Shown piece by piece: positions 38,736 through 49,253 of a stretch of 64,000 nucleotides of DNA. The translations under genes and the position numbers were made by a program. Under the pieces are notes generated by a model. The model saw only the letters and a program-made list of their open reading frames with translations, ran no database searches and was not told where the DNA came from. This DNA is from an uncultured Thalassolituus sp. (GTDB lineage: Bacteria > Pseudomonadota > Gammaproteobacteria > Pseudomonadales > Oceanobacteraceae): NCBI GenBank assembly GCA_913061435.1, contig CAJXUK010000006.1, forward strand, positions 41,803 through 105,802, written 5' to 3'. Each line of letters starts with the position of its first letter. Positions within the stretch are counted from its first letter, which is position 1.

Positions 38736-39719
38736 ATGAAGCAATTAATAGACCCTTTTGGGCGCACCATAGAATACCTAAGAATCTCTGTTACTGATCG
38801 TTGTGATTTGCGTTGCAGTTATTGCATGAGTGAAGATGTTGAATTTCTTCCTCGTCAGGACATTTTGTCGTTTGAAGAAATTGTTCGCCTAGCAGAAAGC
38901 TTTGCCAAGCTGGGTGTTAAAAAGATTCGAATAACCGGTGGTGAGCCTTTAATGCGGAAAAACCTTCCGGAATTAATCGTTCGCATCAAACAAATTGCCG
39001 GTATTGAAGAAGTTGTAATGACTACTAACGGCACCTTGTTAACTCAATATGCCAAACCATTATTTGAGGCAGGGCTGTCGCGTTTAAATATCAGTTTGGA
39101 TACTTTAAAAGCAGATCGTTTTCACAAACTAACTCGAAGAGATCGTTTGCAAGCGGTTTTAGACGGTATCGCTGAAGCTAAAAAGTATCCGTTTGCGGGT
39201 ATCAAGCTAAATGCAGTTGTGATGCGTGGTATGAATGATGATGAAATTATCGATCTTACTGACTACGCCATTGCTAACGACATTGACATTACGTTTATCG
39301 AAGAAATGCCATTAGGTGAGGTTGGCTACGATCGCAGCGTGACTTTTTTATCTAGCGACGATATCAAAAAAGAATTGAGCGAACACTATTCGCTTAGTAA
39401 CTCGACTCATAAAACGGGTGGCCCTGCGGTATATAGTAGTGTAGCCAATAGTAATACTCGCATTGGCTTTATTTCACCTCATAGTCATAACTTTTGTGGT
39501 GACTGCAATCGTATTCGTATAACTGCTGTAGGGCGTTTACTGCTGTGTTTGGGTAATGAAAACAGTCAGGATCTGCGCGGGTTCATGCGTGCAAACTCAA
39601 GTGATGAGGCCTTAACCGAGTTGTTGATTAAATCGTTGCAGCTAAAGCCAGAAAAGCACGACTTCAATCTAGCAGAAGAAGTACAAATACTACGTTTTAT
39701 GTCTCACACTGGCGGTTAA
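38736..39719 (+). CDS. moaA: GTP 3',8-cyclase
   Basis: A 327-residue radical-SAM enzyme. The first cluster cysteines are Cys23, Cys27 and Cys30 (CDLRCSYC). The second cluster is in NFCGDCNRIRIT and LLLCLG, and the C-terminal Gly-Gly is needed for catalysis. It makes the first pterin intermediate of molybdenum cofactor. No other moa gene is near. The last 30 bases overlap the convergent lnt gene. Confidence 0.95.
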   Translation: MKQLIDPFGRTIEYLRISVTDRCDLRCSYCMSEDVEFLPRQDILSFEEIVRLAESFAKLGVKKIRITGGEPLMRKNLPELIVRIKQIAGIEEVVMTTNGTLLTQYAKPLFEAGLSRLNISLDTLKADRFHKLTRRDRLQAVLDGIAEAKKYPFAGIKLNAVVMRGMNDDEIIDLTDYAIANDIDITFIEEMPLGEVGYDRSVTFLSSDDIKKELSEHYSLSNSTHKTGGPAVYSSVANSNTRIGFISPHSHNFCGDCNRIRITAVGRLLLCLGNENSQDLRGFMRANSSDEALTELLIKSLQLKPEKHDFNLAEEVQILRFMSHTGG

Positions 39720-41258
39720 CTGTCGCCAGACCCCTAAAACTAATATCAGTAGCGATATAGTAACTAGTGGCCAAATACCTAGCAGCATAAAAGGTGTTAA
39801 TCCTTGACGTGTTTGTGCATAGGCGGTGAGAGTAGCTTTTTGTTGGGTAGGAAGTTGCTTAACAATTTCACCTTTATGGTTAACCAGTGCGGTAATTCCG
39901 GTATTGGTAGAGCGCAATAAATAACGTTGTGTTTCTAATGCCCGCATTTGGGCAATTGCCATATGCTGCTTTGGCCCGAGTGAGTCCCCAAACCAAGCAT
40001 CGTTACTGATCGTAATTAAGAGATCGGATTCTTTAGCCATATTGGCGACGAACTGCGGGTAAACAATTTCATAGCAAATAAAAGGGGCTAGCAAAAATAG
40101 CGCCTCGCCTTTTTCTACTTTTAGTAATTCTTGCTGCGCATCCCCTTTTTTGAAGCTCGACATCGGTAAATCAAAAAAGGGCAGTAGACCGCGGATCATA
40201 TTTTCGAGGGGGATGTATTCACCAAAAGGAACCAGCTTTTGCTTGTGATATAAGCCTTCACCCATACCCACGGCAATGATGCTGTTGTGAAATTCACCTC
40301 TAAAAGGCCCTTGGGTATAGCGAAAAGGAATGCCTGTGATTAGAGTTGTTTGTTCGTCGATGGCTTCTTGGTTAATTACTTCTAAATAGCTTTGAAATTG
40401 ATCCTTTAGCACTGTTACAGCGGTTTCTGGCCATAAAATAATATCGCTATCCCAATGCTGGCGAGTTTGTTGTAAATAACTGTCGATGGTGGGGCGTCTT
40501 TGTTCTGGTAGCCACTTTATCTCTTGGGCAATATTCCCTTGCACTGCACTGACTTTTAGTTCGTTGGTCACTTCTGTCCAGCTCATTCCTTGTAGAATAA
40601 ATCCAATAGGCCAAATAATTAACAAGGCAAGGTAGCTTATTTTTTTTTGTTCGATGGCGTAAAAAACGGCGGCAGCACTAAGTGCGCTAAAAAATGATAA
40701 GCCGTAAACGCTTAAAATGGGTGCCCAGCCACTTAACCAAGAATACAAATGAGCATCGCCTGCAAACAGCCAAGGAAACCCTGTTAAAAAGCCACTGCGG
40801 AACCATTCGTATAAGAACCATAAAGACGCAAAAGCAAAGATAGATAGCAGTGGAGATGTGTTGGTTTGGTTATAAAAACGCTGAAAGAAGTACATGAAAA
40901 TTGCTGGAAAAGTCGCTAAAAATGCCGCAAATAAAGCCACCATAACAATGGCAAGTAGCGCCGGTGTGCCACCATGGGTGTGCATGCTGACGTAAATCCA
41001 AGAAACACCCACAGAAAATTTTGCAAAGGCAAATAACCAAGTGCGTAAAGCCGCTTCTTTGCTGCTGGTGTGGCGTAAGCTAATTAACAGCCCTAGCAGC
41101 GAGATAATAACTAACGGCCATATGAAAAAAGGTGCAATAGCAAAGGGAAAAAGCAGTCCAGAGAAAAAGGCAATGATTCTAAGCTTGATAGGCGAAGGCA
41201 ACTTTGAATCTGTTGCATTAGCAGATGGTTGAGAAAAAAGGGATTGTAAAAACGACAT
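39690..41258 (-). CDS. lnt: Apolipoprotein N-acyltransferase
   Basis: A 522-residue protein with about seven N-terminal membrane helices and a C-terminal nitrilase domain. The catalytic Glu is in LWPETAV, the Lys in KQKLVPFGEYIP and the Cys in APFICYEIVYP. It adds the third acyl chain to lipoproteins in the inner membrane. It stands downstream of corC on the same strand, the common corC-lnt order, but a strong hairpin separates the two here. Confidence 0.94.
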   Translation of the reverse strand: MSFLQSLFSQPSANATDSKLPSPIKLRIIAFFSGLLFPFAIAPFFIWPLVIISLLGLLISLRHTSSKEAALRTWLFAFAKFSVGVSWIYVSMHTHGGTPALLAIVMVALFAAFLATFPAIFMYFFQRFYNQTNTSPLLSIFAFASLWFLYEWFRSGFLTGFPWLFAGDAHLYSWLSGWAPILSVYGLSFFSALSAAAVFYAIEQKKISYLALLIIWPIGFILQGMSWTEVTNELKVSAVQGNIAQEIKWLPEQRRPTIDSYLQQTRQHWDSDIILWPETAVTVLKDQFQSYLEVINQEAIDEQTTLITGIPFRYTQGPFRGEFHNSIIAVGMGEGLYHKQKLVPFGEYIPLENMIRGLLPFFDLPMSSFKKGDAQQELLKVEKGEALFLLAPFICYEIVYPQFVANMAKESDLLITISNDAWFGDSLGPKQHMAIAQMRALETQRYLLRSTNTGITALVNHKGEIVKQLPTQQKATLTAYAQTRQGLTPFMLLGIWPLVTISLLILVLGVWRQLTASVRHKT

Positions 41259-41279
41259 GAAAAGCCTTTGTGTAAAAAT

Positions 41280-41308
41280 AAAAAAGAAAGCACATCGCTT
41301 TCTTTTTT
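41280..41308. terminator. Terminator-like hairpin between corC and lnt
   Basis: Stem aaaaaagaaagc/gctttctttttt with a 5-base loop, giving T runs on both strands. It lies 38 bases after the corC stop and 22 bases before lnt. An 18-bp palindrome, aaccttaactttaaggtt, at 41330-41347 abuts the corC stop. Confidence 0.7.
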
Positions 41309-41345
41309 AAACATCACCGTAAATAAATAAACCTTAACTTTAAGG

Positions 41346-42185
41346 TTAGTCGATGGGTGTCACTTCCATTAGGTTGATACGGCGACTGTTACCGTTAACA
41401 ACTTTAAAGCGCCAATTGTTAATGGTAATTGCTTCATCACATTCTGGCACGCGGCCAAAGTGCTGCACTACGATGCCGCCAATGGTATCGAATTCTTTGT
41501 CATCGAACTTGGTTGCAAAATGGTCGTTAAAATCTTCAATTGGCGTAAGTGCTTTAACCATATAAACATTGTTATCAAGCGCTTTGATCGAGCTGTCGTC
41601 GTCATCTTGATCGTGTTCATCTTCAATTTCACCAACAATTTGCTCAAGTACATCTTCAATGGTGATGATACCGGCAATGCCACCAAACTCATCAGCAACA
41701 ATAGCCATGTGATTGCGGGTGGCTCGAAATTCTTTCAGCAGTATATTTAAACGCTTACTTTCTGGAACAAAAGCGGCAGCACGCAGCAAGTCTTGGATGT
41801 TAAAGTCATCGCAGTTTTCGTTGAGAGTAAGCGGTAATAAGTCTTTTGCTAGTAATATTCCCAATACTTCATCTTGGCCTTCCCCCATCACTGGAAAGCG
41901 CGAGTGAGCAGATTCAATAATGGCAGGTAAGAATTCTTGCAAGGAATCTTCGGCCTTGATACTAACGACTTGCGAGCGAGGCACCATAATGTCGCGAACT
42001 TGCATGTCTGAAACTTGCAAGGCACCTTCTAAAATTGACAAGGTTTCAGCATCAACGACATTACGTTCTGCTGCTTCTCGTAAAATTTCTTTTAGGTCTT
42101 GACGGTCATTAGGATCATCAGAAAAAATTGTTGATAGCTTGTCTAGCCAAGATTTAGATTGGCTGTTCGATTGCTCGTCGCTCAT
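41346..42185 (-). CDS. corC: CorC-family CBS-domain transporter-associated protein
   Basis: A 279-residue protein with two CBS domains (QVRDIMVPRSQVVSI and AIVADEFGGIAGIIT regions) and a C-terminal CorC/HlyC domain (about residues 195-275). The ATG at 42185 is preferred; a TTG at 42206 would add seven residues. The protein is linked to magnesium and cobalt efflux in enteric bacteria. The gene lies upstream of lnt, as in most gammaproteobacteria. Confidence 0.9.
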   Translation of the reverse strand: MSDEQSNSQSKSWLDKLSTIFSDDPNDRQDLKEILREAAERNVVDAETLSILEGALQVSDMQVRDIMVPRSQVVSIKAEDSLQEFLPAIIESAHSRFPVMGEGQDEVLGILLAKDLLPLTLNENCDDFNIQDLLRAAAFVPESKRLNILLKEFRATRNHMAIVADEFGGIAGIITIEDVLEQIVGEIEDEHDQDDDDSSIKALDNNVYMVKALTPIEDFNDHFATKFDDKEFDTIGGIVVQHFGRVPECDEAITINNWRFKVVNGNSRRINLMEVTPID

Positions 42186-42272
42186 GGGGAAGGGGGAGTC
42201 TCTCAATTACAAAATTTGTATTGCTTACTTTATAAAGCCTGAGCTTTAAAAAGCAAGCAATTTGCTGGTTAT

Positions 42273-43391
42273 TTATACTTTTTCAAGCATTAAGCTGCCG
42301 ATCGAGTAACCGGCGCCAAAGGAACAAATCAGACCTTTCTCACCACTTTTAAAGTCGCTTTTGTACTTATGAAATGCAATAACAGAACCAGAAGAAGCAG
42401 TATTAGCAAATTCATCTAAGACAACAGGGGCTTCTTCAGCGGTTGGCAGGCGGCCTAATAATTTTTTGGTGGCAAAGTTATTCATATTAATATTGGCTTG
42501 ATGCAACCACATGCGTTTTAAATCGTCTGCTTGTAGGTGGCTCTCTTCTAGTTGCTGTGAAATAAACTCAACAATTAATGGTAATAGCTCTTTGAATACT
42601 TTGCGCCCTTGTTGCTGAAAAAAAGGACGGTCAGCAGGTAGGTTATCGAAACAATAATCCGCATAAGAGGCATCGCTGCGGATGTTGTCAGAAAATTGGG
42701 TCATTTGCTTGGTGCCAATAATACGAAATGCCGAATCGCTGGTGCAGCTAGATTCTGGCTCTATGATAGCGGCAGTAGCAACATCACCAAAAATAAAATG
42801 ACTATCTCGGTTTTTAAAACTCAGGCCTGGGGTTGTAAACTCTGGATTCACAAAAAGCACGCATTTGGCTATGCCAGCAGCAAGAGAAGCATAAGCATTG
42901 ATCATCCCAAAAGTGGCTGATGAGCATGCAATTCCCATGTCGTAAGCACTGCCTTTAATACCAAGATCGCGTTGAATTTCTACAGAGATACCCGGATAGT
43001 CACGTTGACGAAATGTGCTTGATACAATAACTAAGTCAATGTCATTGGCAGTCTTACCGGCTTCTTCCATGGCTTGTTTAGCTGCTGCAATACCCATACT
43101 TACCATCTCTGGGGTTTTGCCCTGTTCTGTCATTGGAAAGGTTGGGTGCATAATGTTGGGGTCAATAATGCCATCTTTGTACATGGCATAGCGGGATTTG
43201 ATTCCTGATGCTTTTTCGATAAATTCAGGGCTAGAGCCTGACAGGGCTTCTACTTCACCGGCTTCGATTTGCGCTGCATTCTCAGTGTTAAATTTTTCGA
43301 CATATTGGTTAAAGGCGTTAACCAGTTCTTCATTGCTAATGGAGTGTGGAGGGGTGAATAAACCTGTGCCAGAAATAACGAACTGAGTCAT
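42273..43391 (-). CDS. Beta-ketoacyl-ACP synthase III-like enzyme, long form
   Basis: A 372-residue thiolase-fold enzyme with Cys156 (MGIACSSATFG), His in MWLHQANINM and Asn in FANTASSGSV, the KAS III triad. It is some 55 residues longer than FabH and resembles the Pseudomonas PA3286-type synthases, which channel medium acyl-CoA from beta-oxidation into fatty acid synthesis. Similarity to DarB/StlD-type ketosynthases is also visible. No fab cluster adjoins it. The substrate is inferred. Confidence 0.85.
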   Translation of the reverse strand: MTQFVISGTGLFTPPHSISNEELVNAFNQYVEKFNTENAAQIEAGEVEALSGSSPEFIEKASGIKSRYAMYKDGIIDPNIMHPTFPMTEQGKTPEMVSMGIAAAKQAMEEAGKTANDIDLVIVSSTFRQRDYPGISVEIQRDLGIKGSAYDMGIACSSATFGMINAYASLAAGIAKCVLFVNPEFTTPGLSFKNRDSHFIFGDVATAAIIEPESSCTSDSAFRIIGTKQMTQFSDNIRSDASYADYCFDNLPADRPFFQQQGRKVFKELLPLIVEFISQQLEESHLQADDLKRMWLHQANINMNNFATKKLLGRLPTAEEAPVVLDEFANTASSGSVIAFHKYKSDFKSGEKGLICSFGAGYSIGSLMLEKV

Positions 43392-43627
43392 GTGTTTTAA
43401 CCTAAGTGATTTTTCTTTAATTATATGAGTATGCTATCAAAACTATTTAAGTGGGTCTCGCACCCTTGATGCGTATTGAGCACTATTTCTTAGCTTTTAT
43501 AATAATATTGTTTCCGATTCAGACAATAAATAACAATATAGCTCAAAAAAGGAATAACACTCATGCCATTAAACCCTCTAATTCACTATTAAAGTAAGTG
43601 ATCTATAATGTGGAATCATTAATTGAG

Positions 43628-43663
43628 ACATCAAGCAACGGCAGCTGCGGCGCTGCTTGATGT
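43628..43663. repeat. Long hairpin in the gap between the KAS III-like gene and yhbY
   Basis: Arms acatcaagca and tgcttgatgt (10 bp, perfect) enclose a GC-rich inner part with the palindrome gcagctgc. No T run follows on either strand, so it is not a standard terminator. The rest of 43392-43742 holds no gene I can support. Confidence 0.65.
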
Positions 43664-43742
43664 GAATGGCCAGCTATTAAATACGAGTAAATAGTTATTA
43701 ATTACCAATGTAGCGATAATTAATGGGGCATCTAAAGTAGGA

Positions 43743-44042
43743 TTAAGACAAGTTAGACAGCTTAGGGTGCGCCTTAGGGTTGCGGCGAACAATTAACGCC
43801 ACCTTGCCTATTTTCTGAATTAATTCAGACCCCGTTTCTTTTACCATGTCTTCAATAGCTTGGGCGCGCATGTCGCGCTCACCTATTGCGACTTTTACTT
43901 TTATCAATTCGTGATCATCAAGTGCGCGATTAAGTTCTTCGATGACAGCGGCCGATAAGCCGTTACCAGCGATGGTCACAACAGGGTTTAGGTTATGGCC
44001 AATAGAGCGCATTGCTTTCTTTTGTTCAGCAGAAATTGCCAT
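43743..44042 (-). CDS. yhbY: Ribosome assembly RNA-binding protein YhbY
   Basis: A 99-residue CRS1-YhbY domain protein. KKAMRSIGHNLNPVVTIAGNGLS and ELIKVKVAIGERD are the conserved RNA-binding parts, with a KIGKVALIVRRNP-like end. It binds large-subunit precursors. It is divergent from rlmE, another ribosome maturation gene, a common pairing. Confidence 0.93.
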   Translation of the reverse strand: MAISAEQKKAMRSIGHNLNPVVTIAGNGLSAAVIEELNRALDDHELIKVKVAIGERDMRAQAIEDMVKETGSELIQKIGKVALIVRRNPKAHPKLSNLS

Positions 44043-44157
44043 CAGATTCGGTTGCCTAGCTAAATTAAGTGGTAAACTTAGATTATATAGTAATAAATTT
44101 GATTTTGTCGCTTGTTAAAGCGCTAATCTGTAGAAAACAAATTGAGAAAATAAAGAT

Positions 44158-44778
44158 ATGGCACGTTCTAAGTCGAGTAATGATTGGATGGATGAGCATT
44201 TTAATGATCATTATGTAATGAAAGCCAAAGAAGAAGGGTACCGGTCTCGTGCCTGTTATAAATTAATGGAGCTTGATGATAAAGATAAATTGATCAAGCC
44301 CGGGATGACGGTGGTTGATTTAGGATCTGCTCCAGGAGGCTGGTCTCAGGTTGCAGCTAAGCGGGTTGGAGATCATGGCTTAGTGGTTGCTTCTGATATT
44401 TTACCTATGGACGGAATTGCCGGTGTTACTTTTTTGCAGGGTGATTTTACCGAAGAAGCGGTATTTGACGAATTAATGACCATTATTGGTAATCGTCCAG
44501 TAGACCTTGTAATTTCTGATATGGCCCCCAATATGAGTGGTATGAGTGCTGTAGATCAGCCAAGTGCCATGTATTTGGTTGAATTGGCCTTAGATATGGC
44601 TAAGCAAGTATTAAAGCCTGGTGGAAATTATGCAGCAAAAGTTTTTCACGGCGAAGGCTTTGATGAATACTTAAAAGATATGCGTCAATCATTCCAAAAA
44701 GTAGTGACTCGTAAGCCAGAATCTTCTAGAGCTCGCTCCCGAGAAGTCTACTTGGTTGGCAAAGGCTTTAAAGGTTAA
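44158..44778 (+). CDS. rlmE: 23S rRNA 2'-O-ribose U2552 methyltransferase
   Basis: A 206-residue SAM methyltransferase. The N-terminus [15 protein letters not shown] and [15 protein letters not shown] (SAM motif) fit RlmE. The catalytic K-D-K-E residues are at expected places, with DMAPNMSG and AAKVFHGEG visible. It modifies 23S rRNA in the A loop late in ribosome assembly. It lies just before ftsH. Confidence 0.95.
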   Translation: MARSKSSNDWMDEHFNDHYVMKAKEEGYRSRACYKLMELDDKDKLIKPGMTVVDLGSAPGGWSQVAAKRVGDHGLVVASDILPMDGIAGVTFLQGDFTEEAVFDELMTIIGNRPVDLVISDMAPNMSGMSAVDQPSAMYLVELALDMAKQVLKPGGNYAAKVFHGEGFDEYLKDMRQSFQKVVTRKPESSRARSREVYLVGKGFKG

Positions 44779-44955
44779 TCCGTTAAACGTGTCGTGCTTT
44801 ATTAACACCTTTTGTTAGAGTGTATAAAAGAGCGTAAAGAAAGGTATAAAAGACCTCTGATTCTTCATTATCAATATAAGATAGAGTAGAGATCAGATTA
44901 AAAGCTGCGTAAGCTAAAGACTTACGCTACATATTAAATTAGAGGTACGCCTGTC

Positions 44956-46863
44956 ATGGCAAAGAATTTAGTGCTTTGGGCCATCATCGCAGCAATATTG
45001 ATGACGGTTTTTAATAATTTACAAAATGTCAGTCAATCCAAAGAGCTTAAGTATTCTGAATTTATTAGCAGTGTACGCACAGGCCAAGTTGATCGAGTGA
45101 GTATATCCGGCCAAAATATTGATGGCGTGCTCAGTAATGGTGAAAGTTTTTCATCTATATTACCGGCATACGATGACAAGCTCATCGATGACTTGCTGAA
45201 TAACAACGTACAAGTCGAAGGTAAAAAGCCTGAGCAGCAAAGTATCTGGACTCAATTATTACTTGCTTCATTTCCAATACTAATCATTGTTGCTGTATTT
45301 ATGTTTTTTATGCGACAAATGCAAGGCGGTGCAGGCGGCAAGGGCGGCCCCATGTCTTTTGGTAAGAGCAAAGCTAAGCTTTTAAGTGATGATCAAATTA
45401 AAACGACTTTCGATGATGTCGCTGGCTGTGATGAAGCGAAAGAAGATGTAAAAGAATTGGTCGACTTTTTGGTTGAACCCGGAAAATTTCAGCGCTTGGG
45501 TGGTCGAATTCCGCGTGGTGTTTTATTAGAAGGTCCTCCAGGAACGGGTAAAACACTACTGGCTAAAGCCATTGCGGGTGAAGCAAAGGTTCCTTTCTTC
45601 TCGATTTCAGGCTCTGACTTCGTAGAAATGTTTGTTGGTGTGGGCGCATCGCGTGTGCGCGACATGTTTGAACAAGCTAAAAAACAAGCACCGTGCATTA
45701 TCTTTATTGATGAGATCGATGCGGTAGGTCGTCATCGTGGCGGCGGTCATGGTGGTGGCAACGACGAGCGTGAGCAGACATTAAACCAATTATTGGTTGA
45801 AATGGATGGCTTTGAAGCGAATGACGGCGTGATTGTGATTGCAGCAACGAACCGTTCAGACGTATTGGATAAAGCTTTGTTGCGTCCGGGGCGTTTTGAC
45901 CGTCAGGTTGTGGTTGGTTTGCCTGATGTGCGTGGCCGTGAGCAAATTTTGAAAGTACATATGCGTAAAGTACCGATTGCAGATGATGTAAAAGCATCGG
46001 TTATTGCCCGTGGTACGCCGGGTTTCTCGGGTGCAGATTTGGCTAACTTGGTTAACGAATCGGCGCTTTTCTCTGCCCGAGCAGCGAAAAGTCTTGTGAC
46101 TATGGAAGAATTTGAGAAGGCCAAAGACAAAATCATGATGGGCGCCGAGCGCAAAACCATGGTGATGACTGAGAAAGAAAAAGAAAGTACGGCTTACCAC
46201 GAAGCAGGCCATGCGATTGTGGGTTACTTGTCGGAAGAGCACGATCCGGTGCATAAAGTAACGATTATTCCTCGTGGTCGTGCATTGGGTGTTACTTTCT
46301 TCTTACCAGAAGCTGATCGTATCAGTGAAAGTCGTCGCAAAATTATGGGTGATATTGCTACAGCTTATGGTGGTCGAATTGCAGAAGAGATGTTGTATGG
46401 GAAAGACGGTGTGAGTACCGGCGCTTCTCAAGATATTAAAATGGCGACACACTTTGCTCGGGCAATGGTGGTTAATTATGGTTTGTCGGATACTCTAGGT
46501 CCGTTAGATTATGATTCCCGTGATTCTGACGGTATTGGCTCGCGCCATGTGTCGGATGAAACGTCTCGATTGATTGACCAAGAAATCAAGCGCATTACTG
46601 ATGAGTGTTATGTTAAAGCTGAAGAAATATTAGATGAAAATCGCGATATTTTAGAAGCAATGAAAGACGCTCTTATGGAATATGAAACGATAGATGCAGA
46701 TCAGGTCAAAGATTTAATGAATCGTCAGCCAGTTCGCTTACCTGCTTCTTGGGATGATAAAAACGGTGGCTCGCCAACCGCTTCTGAAAATGAAGTTGAG
46801 GAAACGGATTTATCGCCCAAGCACGATGATGACAGCGTTGCTGGTGATAAAGTTGACGTATAG
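44956..46863 (+). CDS. ftsH: ATP-dependent zinc metalloprotease FtsH
   Basis: A 635-residue membrane AAA+ protease. Two membrane helices (about residues 4-22 and 101-119) flank a periplasmic part. Walker A is GPPGTGKT (193-200), Walker B is IIFIDE (248-253), the second region of homology is ATNR and the zinc site is HEAGH (415-419). It degrades membrane proteins and regulators. A hairpin gcgtaag/cttacgc (44907-44913 and 44921-44927) lies in the 177-bp gap upstream. Confidence 0.97.
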   Translation: MAKNLVLWAIIAAILMTVFNNLQNVSQSKELKYSEFISSVRTGQVDRVSISGQNIDGVLSNGESFSSILPAYDDKLIDDLLNNNVQVEGKKPEQQSIWTQLLLASFPILIIVAVFMFFMRQMQGGAGGKGGPMSFGKSKAKLLSDDQIKTTFDDVAGCDEAKEDVKELVDFLVEPGKFQRLGGRIPRGVLLEGPPGTGKTLLAKAIAGEAKVPFFSISGSDFVEMFVGVGASRVRDMFEQAKKQAPCIIFIDEIDAVGRHRGGGHGGGNDEREQTLNQLLVEMDGFEANDGVIVIAATNRSDVLDKALLRPGRFDRQVVVGLPDVRGREQILKVHMRKVPIADDVKASVIARGTPGFSGADLANLVNESALFSARAAKSLVTMEEFEKAKDKIMMGAERKTMVMTEKEKESTAYHEAGHAIVGYLSEEHDPVHKVTIIPRGRALGVTFFLPEADRISESRRKIMGDIATAYGGRIAEEMLYGKDGVSTGASQDIKMATHFARAMVVNYGLSDTLGPLDYDSRDSDGIGSRHVSDETSRLIDQEIKRITDECYVKAEEILDENRDILEAMKDALMEYETIDADQVKDLMNRQPVRLPASWDDKNGGSPTASENEVEETDLSPKHDDDSVAGDKVDV

Positions 46864-46887
46864 TTTGAGTGATTAATCGTTTAAAAT

Positions 46888-46910
46888 AACGGGCTTCGGC
46901 CCGTTTTTTT
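46888..46910 (+). terminator. Rho-independent terminator after ftsH
   Basis: Stem aacgggc/gcccgtt with a TTCG tetraloop and a T run. It separates ftsH from folP, which otherwise often share a transcript. Confidence 0.9.
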
Positions 46911-46945
46911 ATGTCGACAATTTATATTTTAATTTATTAAGTTTA

Positions 46946-47809
46946 ATGGCTATGAATAAAACAGTATTAACCTGCGGCTTTCGCAATGGTCAACCTCAGC
47001 AGCTGGATCTAAGTCGTTGCCACATTATGGGGGTTTTGAATGTTACCCCAGATTCTTTTTCAGATGGTGGCCAGCATAACAGCCTAGATGCGGCTTTATT
47101 TCGTGCTGAAAAAATGGTGAAAGAAGGGGCGACCTTGATCGACGTGGGCGGTGAATCAACCAGACCAGGAGCTACGCCTGTAAGTGTTCAGCAGGAGCTA
47201 GACCGAGTAGTACCTGTTGTAGAGGCCATAAACAAAAAATTAGATGCAATTATCTCAGTTGATACCAGTACGCCAGAAGTAATAACCGCCACAGCAGGCG
47301 TGGGAATGGGGATGATCAACGATGTGCGAGCACTGCAGCGAGAGGGAGCTCTTGCTGCTGCTGCTGCAACCGAAGTTCCTATCTGCTTGATGCATATGCA
47401 GGGTCAGCCCAAATCAATGCAATTAGCGCCCAGTTATACTGATGTGGTGAACGACATCAGTATTTTTTTGGCCGAGCGCATGGGTGCGTGTGAGCAGGCA
47501 GGGATAGCGCCAGAGCGATTGTTACTCGATCCTGGTTTTGGCTTTGGTAAATCTTTAGAGCATAATTATCAGCTTTTAAATCAGCTAGAGTCGTTTCATT
47601 CATTAGGGCTGCCCTTGCTGATCGGTGTGTCTCGTAAAAGCATGATAGGGAAAGTGTTGGGTGATCGCCCTGCAGAAGAGCGTTTAATGGGTAGTGTTGC
47701 TGCTGCTGTCATCGCAGCAATGAAAGGCGCAAATATATTACGGGTTCATGATGTGGCTGAAACTCGCGATGCATTGAGTATCGTAGAAGCGACTCTGGCT
47801 TTAAAATAA
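46946..47809 (+). CDS. folP: Dihydropteroate synthase
   Basis: A 287-residue TIM-barrel enzyme. MGVLNVTPDSFSDGG, IDVGGESTRPGA and LLDPGFGFGKS are the pterin and phosphate sites. It joins pterin and p-aminobenzoate in folate synthesis. It is followed 28 bases later by glmM, the usual gammaproteobacterial pair. Confidence 0.95.
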   Translation: MAMNKTVLTCGFRNGQPQQLDLSRCHIMGVLNVTPDSFSDGGQHNSLDAALFRAEKMVKEGATLIDVGGESTRPGATPVSVQQELDRVVPVVEAINKKLDAIISVDTSTPEVITATAGVGMGMINDVRALQREGALAAAAATEVPICLMHMQGQPKSMQLAPSYTDVVNDISIFLAERMGACEQAGIAPERLLLDPGFGFGKSLEHNYQLLNQLESFHSLGLPLLIGVSRKSMIGKVLGDRPAEERLMGSVAAAVIAAMKGANILRVHDVAETRDALSIVEATLALK

Positions 47810-47837
47810 CGAATAATTTACAAGGAATGACTGGGTC

Positions 47838-49172
47838 ATGAGCAGAAAATATTTTGGTACCGATGGTATCCGTGGTGAAGTAGGTGTGTATCCGATTACT
47901 CCAGAATTTGTAATGAAACTTGGCTGGGCTGCTGGCAAGGTGTTTGCTCAGCACGGTAAGAGTAAGATTTTAATTGGTAAGGACACGCGTATTTCTGGCT
48001 ACATGTTTGAATCAGCCTTAGAGGCAGGCCTAACCGCAGCAGGTGTTAGTAGTGGTTTACTCGGCCCGATGCCCACGCCGGGCATTGCTTATTTGACCCG
48101 CACTTTTCATGCGGATGCCGGCATTGTTATCAGTGCTTCTCATAATCCTTATTACGACAATGGTATTAAGTTCTTTTCTGGTGATGGCACAAAATTAAGT
48201 GATGAAATAGAAGCAGAAATTGAGAAATATCTCGATTTACCAATGACCACGGTGCCATCAGATCAATTGGGTAAGGCATTTCGTATCAATGATGCCGCGG
48301 GTCGTTATATTGAATTTTGTAAGAGTACCGTGCGCCGTTTAAAGCTAAAAGGTAAGCGCATTGTGTTGGATTGCGCCCATGGTGCAACCTATCAAATTGC
48401 GCCAGCAGTATTTCAAGAGTTGGGTGCTGAAGTTATCACGATTGGTGCCAGCCCTGATGGTTTGAATATTAATAAAAGCATTGGCTCGACATCGCCTAAA
48501 AAGTTGCAGCAAAAAGTGACTGAGACGCGAGCTGATTTAGGCATCGGCTTTGATGGTGATGGCGATCGCGTTGTGATGGTCGATGAAAAAGGTGAGGTGG
48601 TTGATGGCGATGAGCTACTTTATATCATGGCAATACATGCTCGCAGTCGTAAGCGTTTAGGCGGTGGTGTCGTTGGTACCTTGATGAGTAATTTAGGTCT
48701 GGAACTGGCTCTTAAAAAAGAAAAAATCGATTTTGTGCGCGCTAATGTGGGCGATCGTTATGTGATGCAGCAATTAAAAGAGCATAACTGGCGTTTTGGT
48801 GGTGAATCTTCTGGGCATTTATTGTGCTTGGATTCAACGTCAACCGGTGATGGTGTTGTGGCTGCATTACAAATCATGATGGCTATACAAGATTCAGAAA
48901 AGAGTTTGTTTGAACTAAAGTCTGGAATGAGTAAGTGCCCACAAACCATGATTAATGTGCGTCGCAATAAAGATGTCAATGTGGCTAAGGACAAAACTAT
49001 TCAGGCGGCTGTGCAAGAAGTTGAAACTGAGCTTGCGGGTTTAGGCCGTGTTTTATTGCGCCCTTCAGGCACCGAGCCGGTTGTTCGTGTTATGGTGGAA
49101 GGCGAAGATGGCAACTTAGTAGCCGCTAAAGCTCAGCAATTAGCCGAGATTGTTGCCGAAGTTATATCTTAA
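47838..49172 (+). CDS. glmM: Phosphoglucosamine mutase
   Basis: A 444-residue phosphohexomutase. The phosphoserine loop is [14 protein letters not shown], the metal loop [13 protein letters not shown], and the sugar-binding loop GGESSGHL. The C-terminal phosphate loop is [14 protein letters not shown]. It makes glucosamine-1-phosphate for peptidoglycan and LPS. It lies between folP and tpiA. Confidence 0.96.
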   Translation: MSRKYFGTDGIRGEVGVYPITPEFVMKLGWAAGKVFAQHGKSKILIGKDTRISGYMFESALEAGLTAAGVSSGLLGPMPTPGIAYLTRTFHADAGIVISASHNPYYDNGIKFFSGDGTKLSDEIEAEIEKYLDLPMTTVPSDQLGKAFRINDAAGRYIEFCKSTVRRLKLKGKRIVLDCAHGATYQIAPAVFQELGAEVITIGASPDGLNINKSIGSTSPKKLQQKVTETRADLGIGFDGDGDRVVMVDEKGEVVDGDELLYIMAIHARSRKRLGGGVVGTLMSNLGLELALKKEKIDFVRANVGDRYVMQQLKEHNWRFGGESSGHLLCLDSTSTGDGVVAALQIMMAIQDSEKSLFELKSGMSKCPQTMINVRRNKDVNVAKDKTIQAAVQEVETELAGLGRVLLRPSGTEPVVRVMVEGEDGNLVAAKAQQLAEIVAEVIS

Positions 49173-49253
49173 TTACGAATATCGCTATCTACTACTTGAG
49201 TCAGATGGCTTATTTCGCTACTATCTCGCCCTGTTTTATATCGTGAGGTGGTT

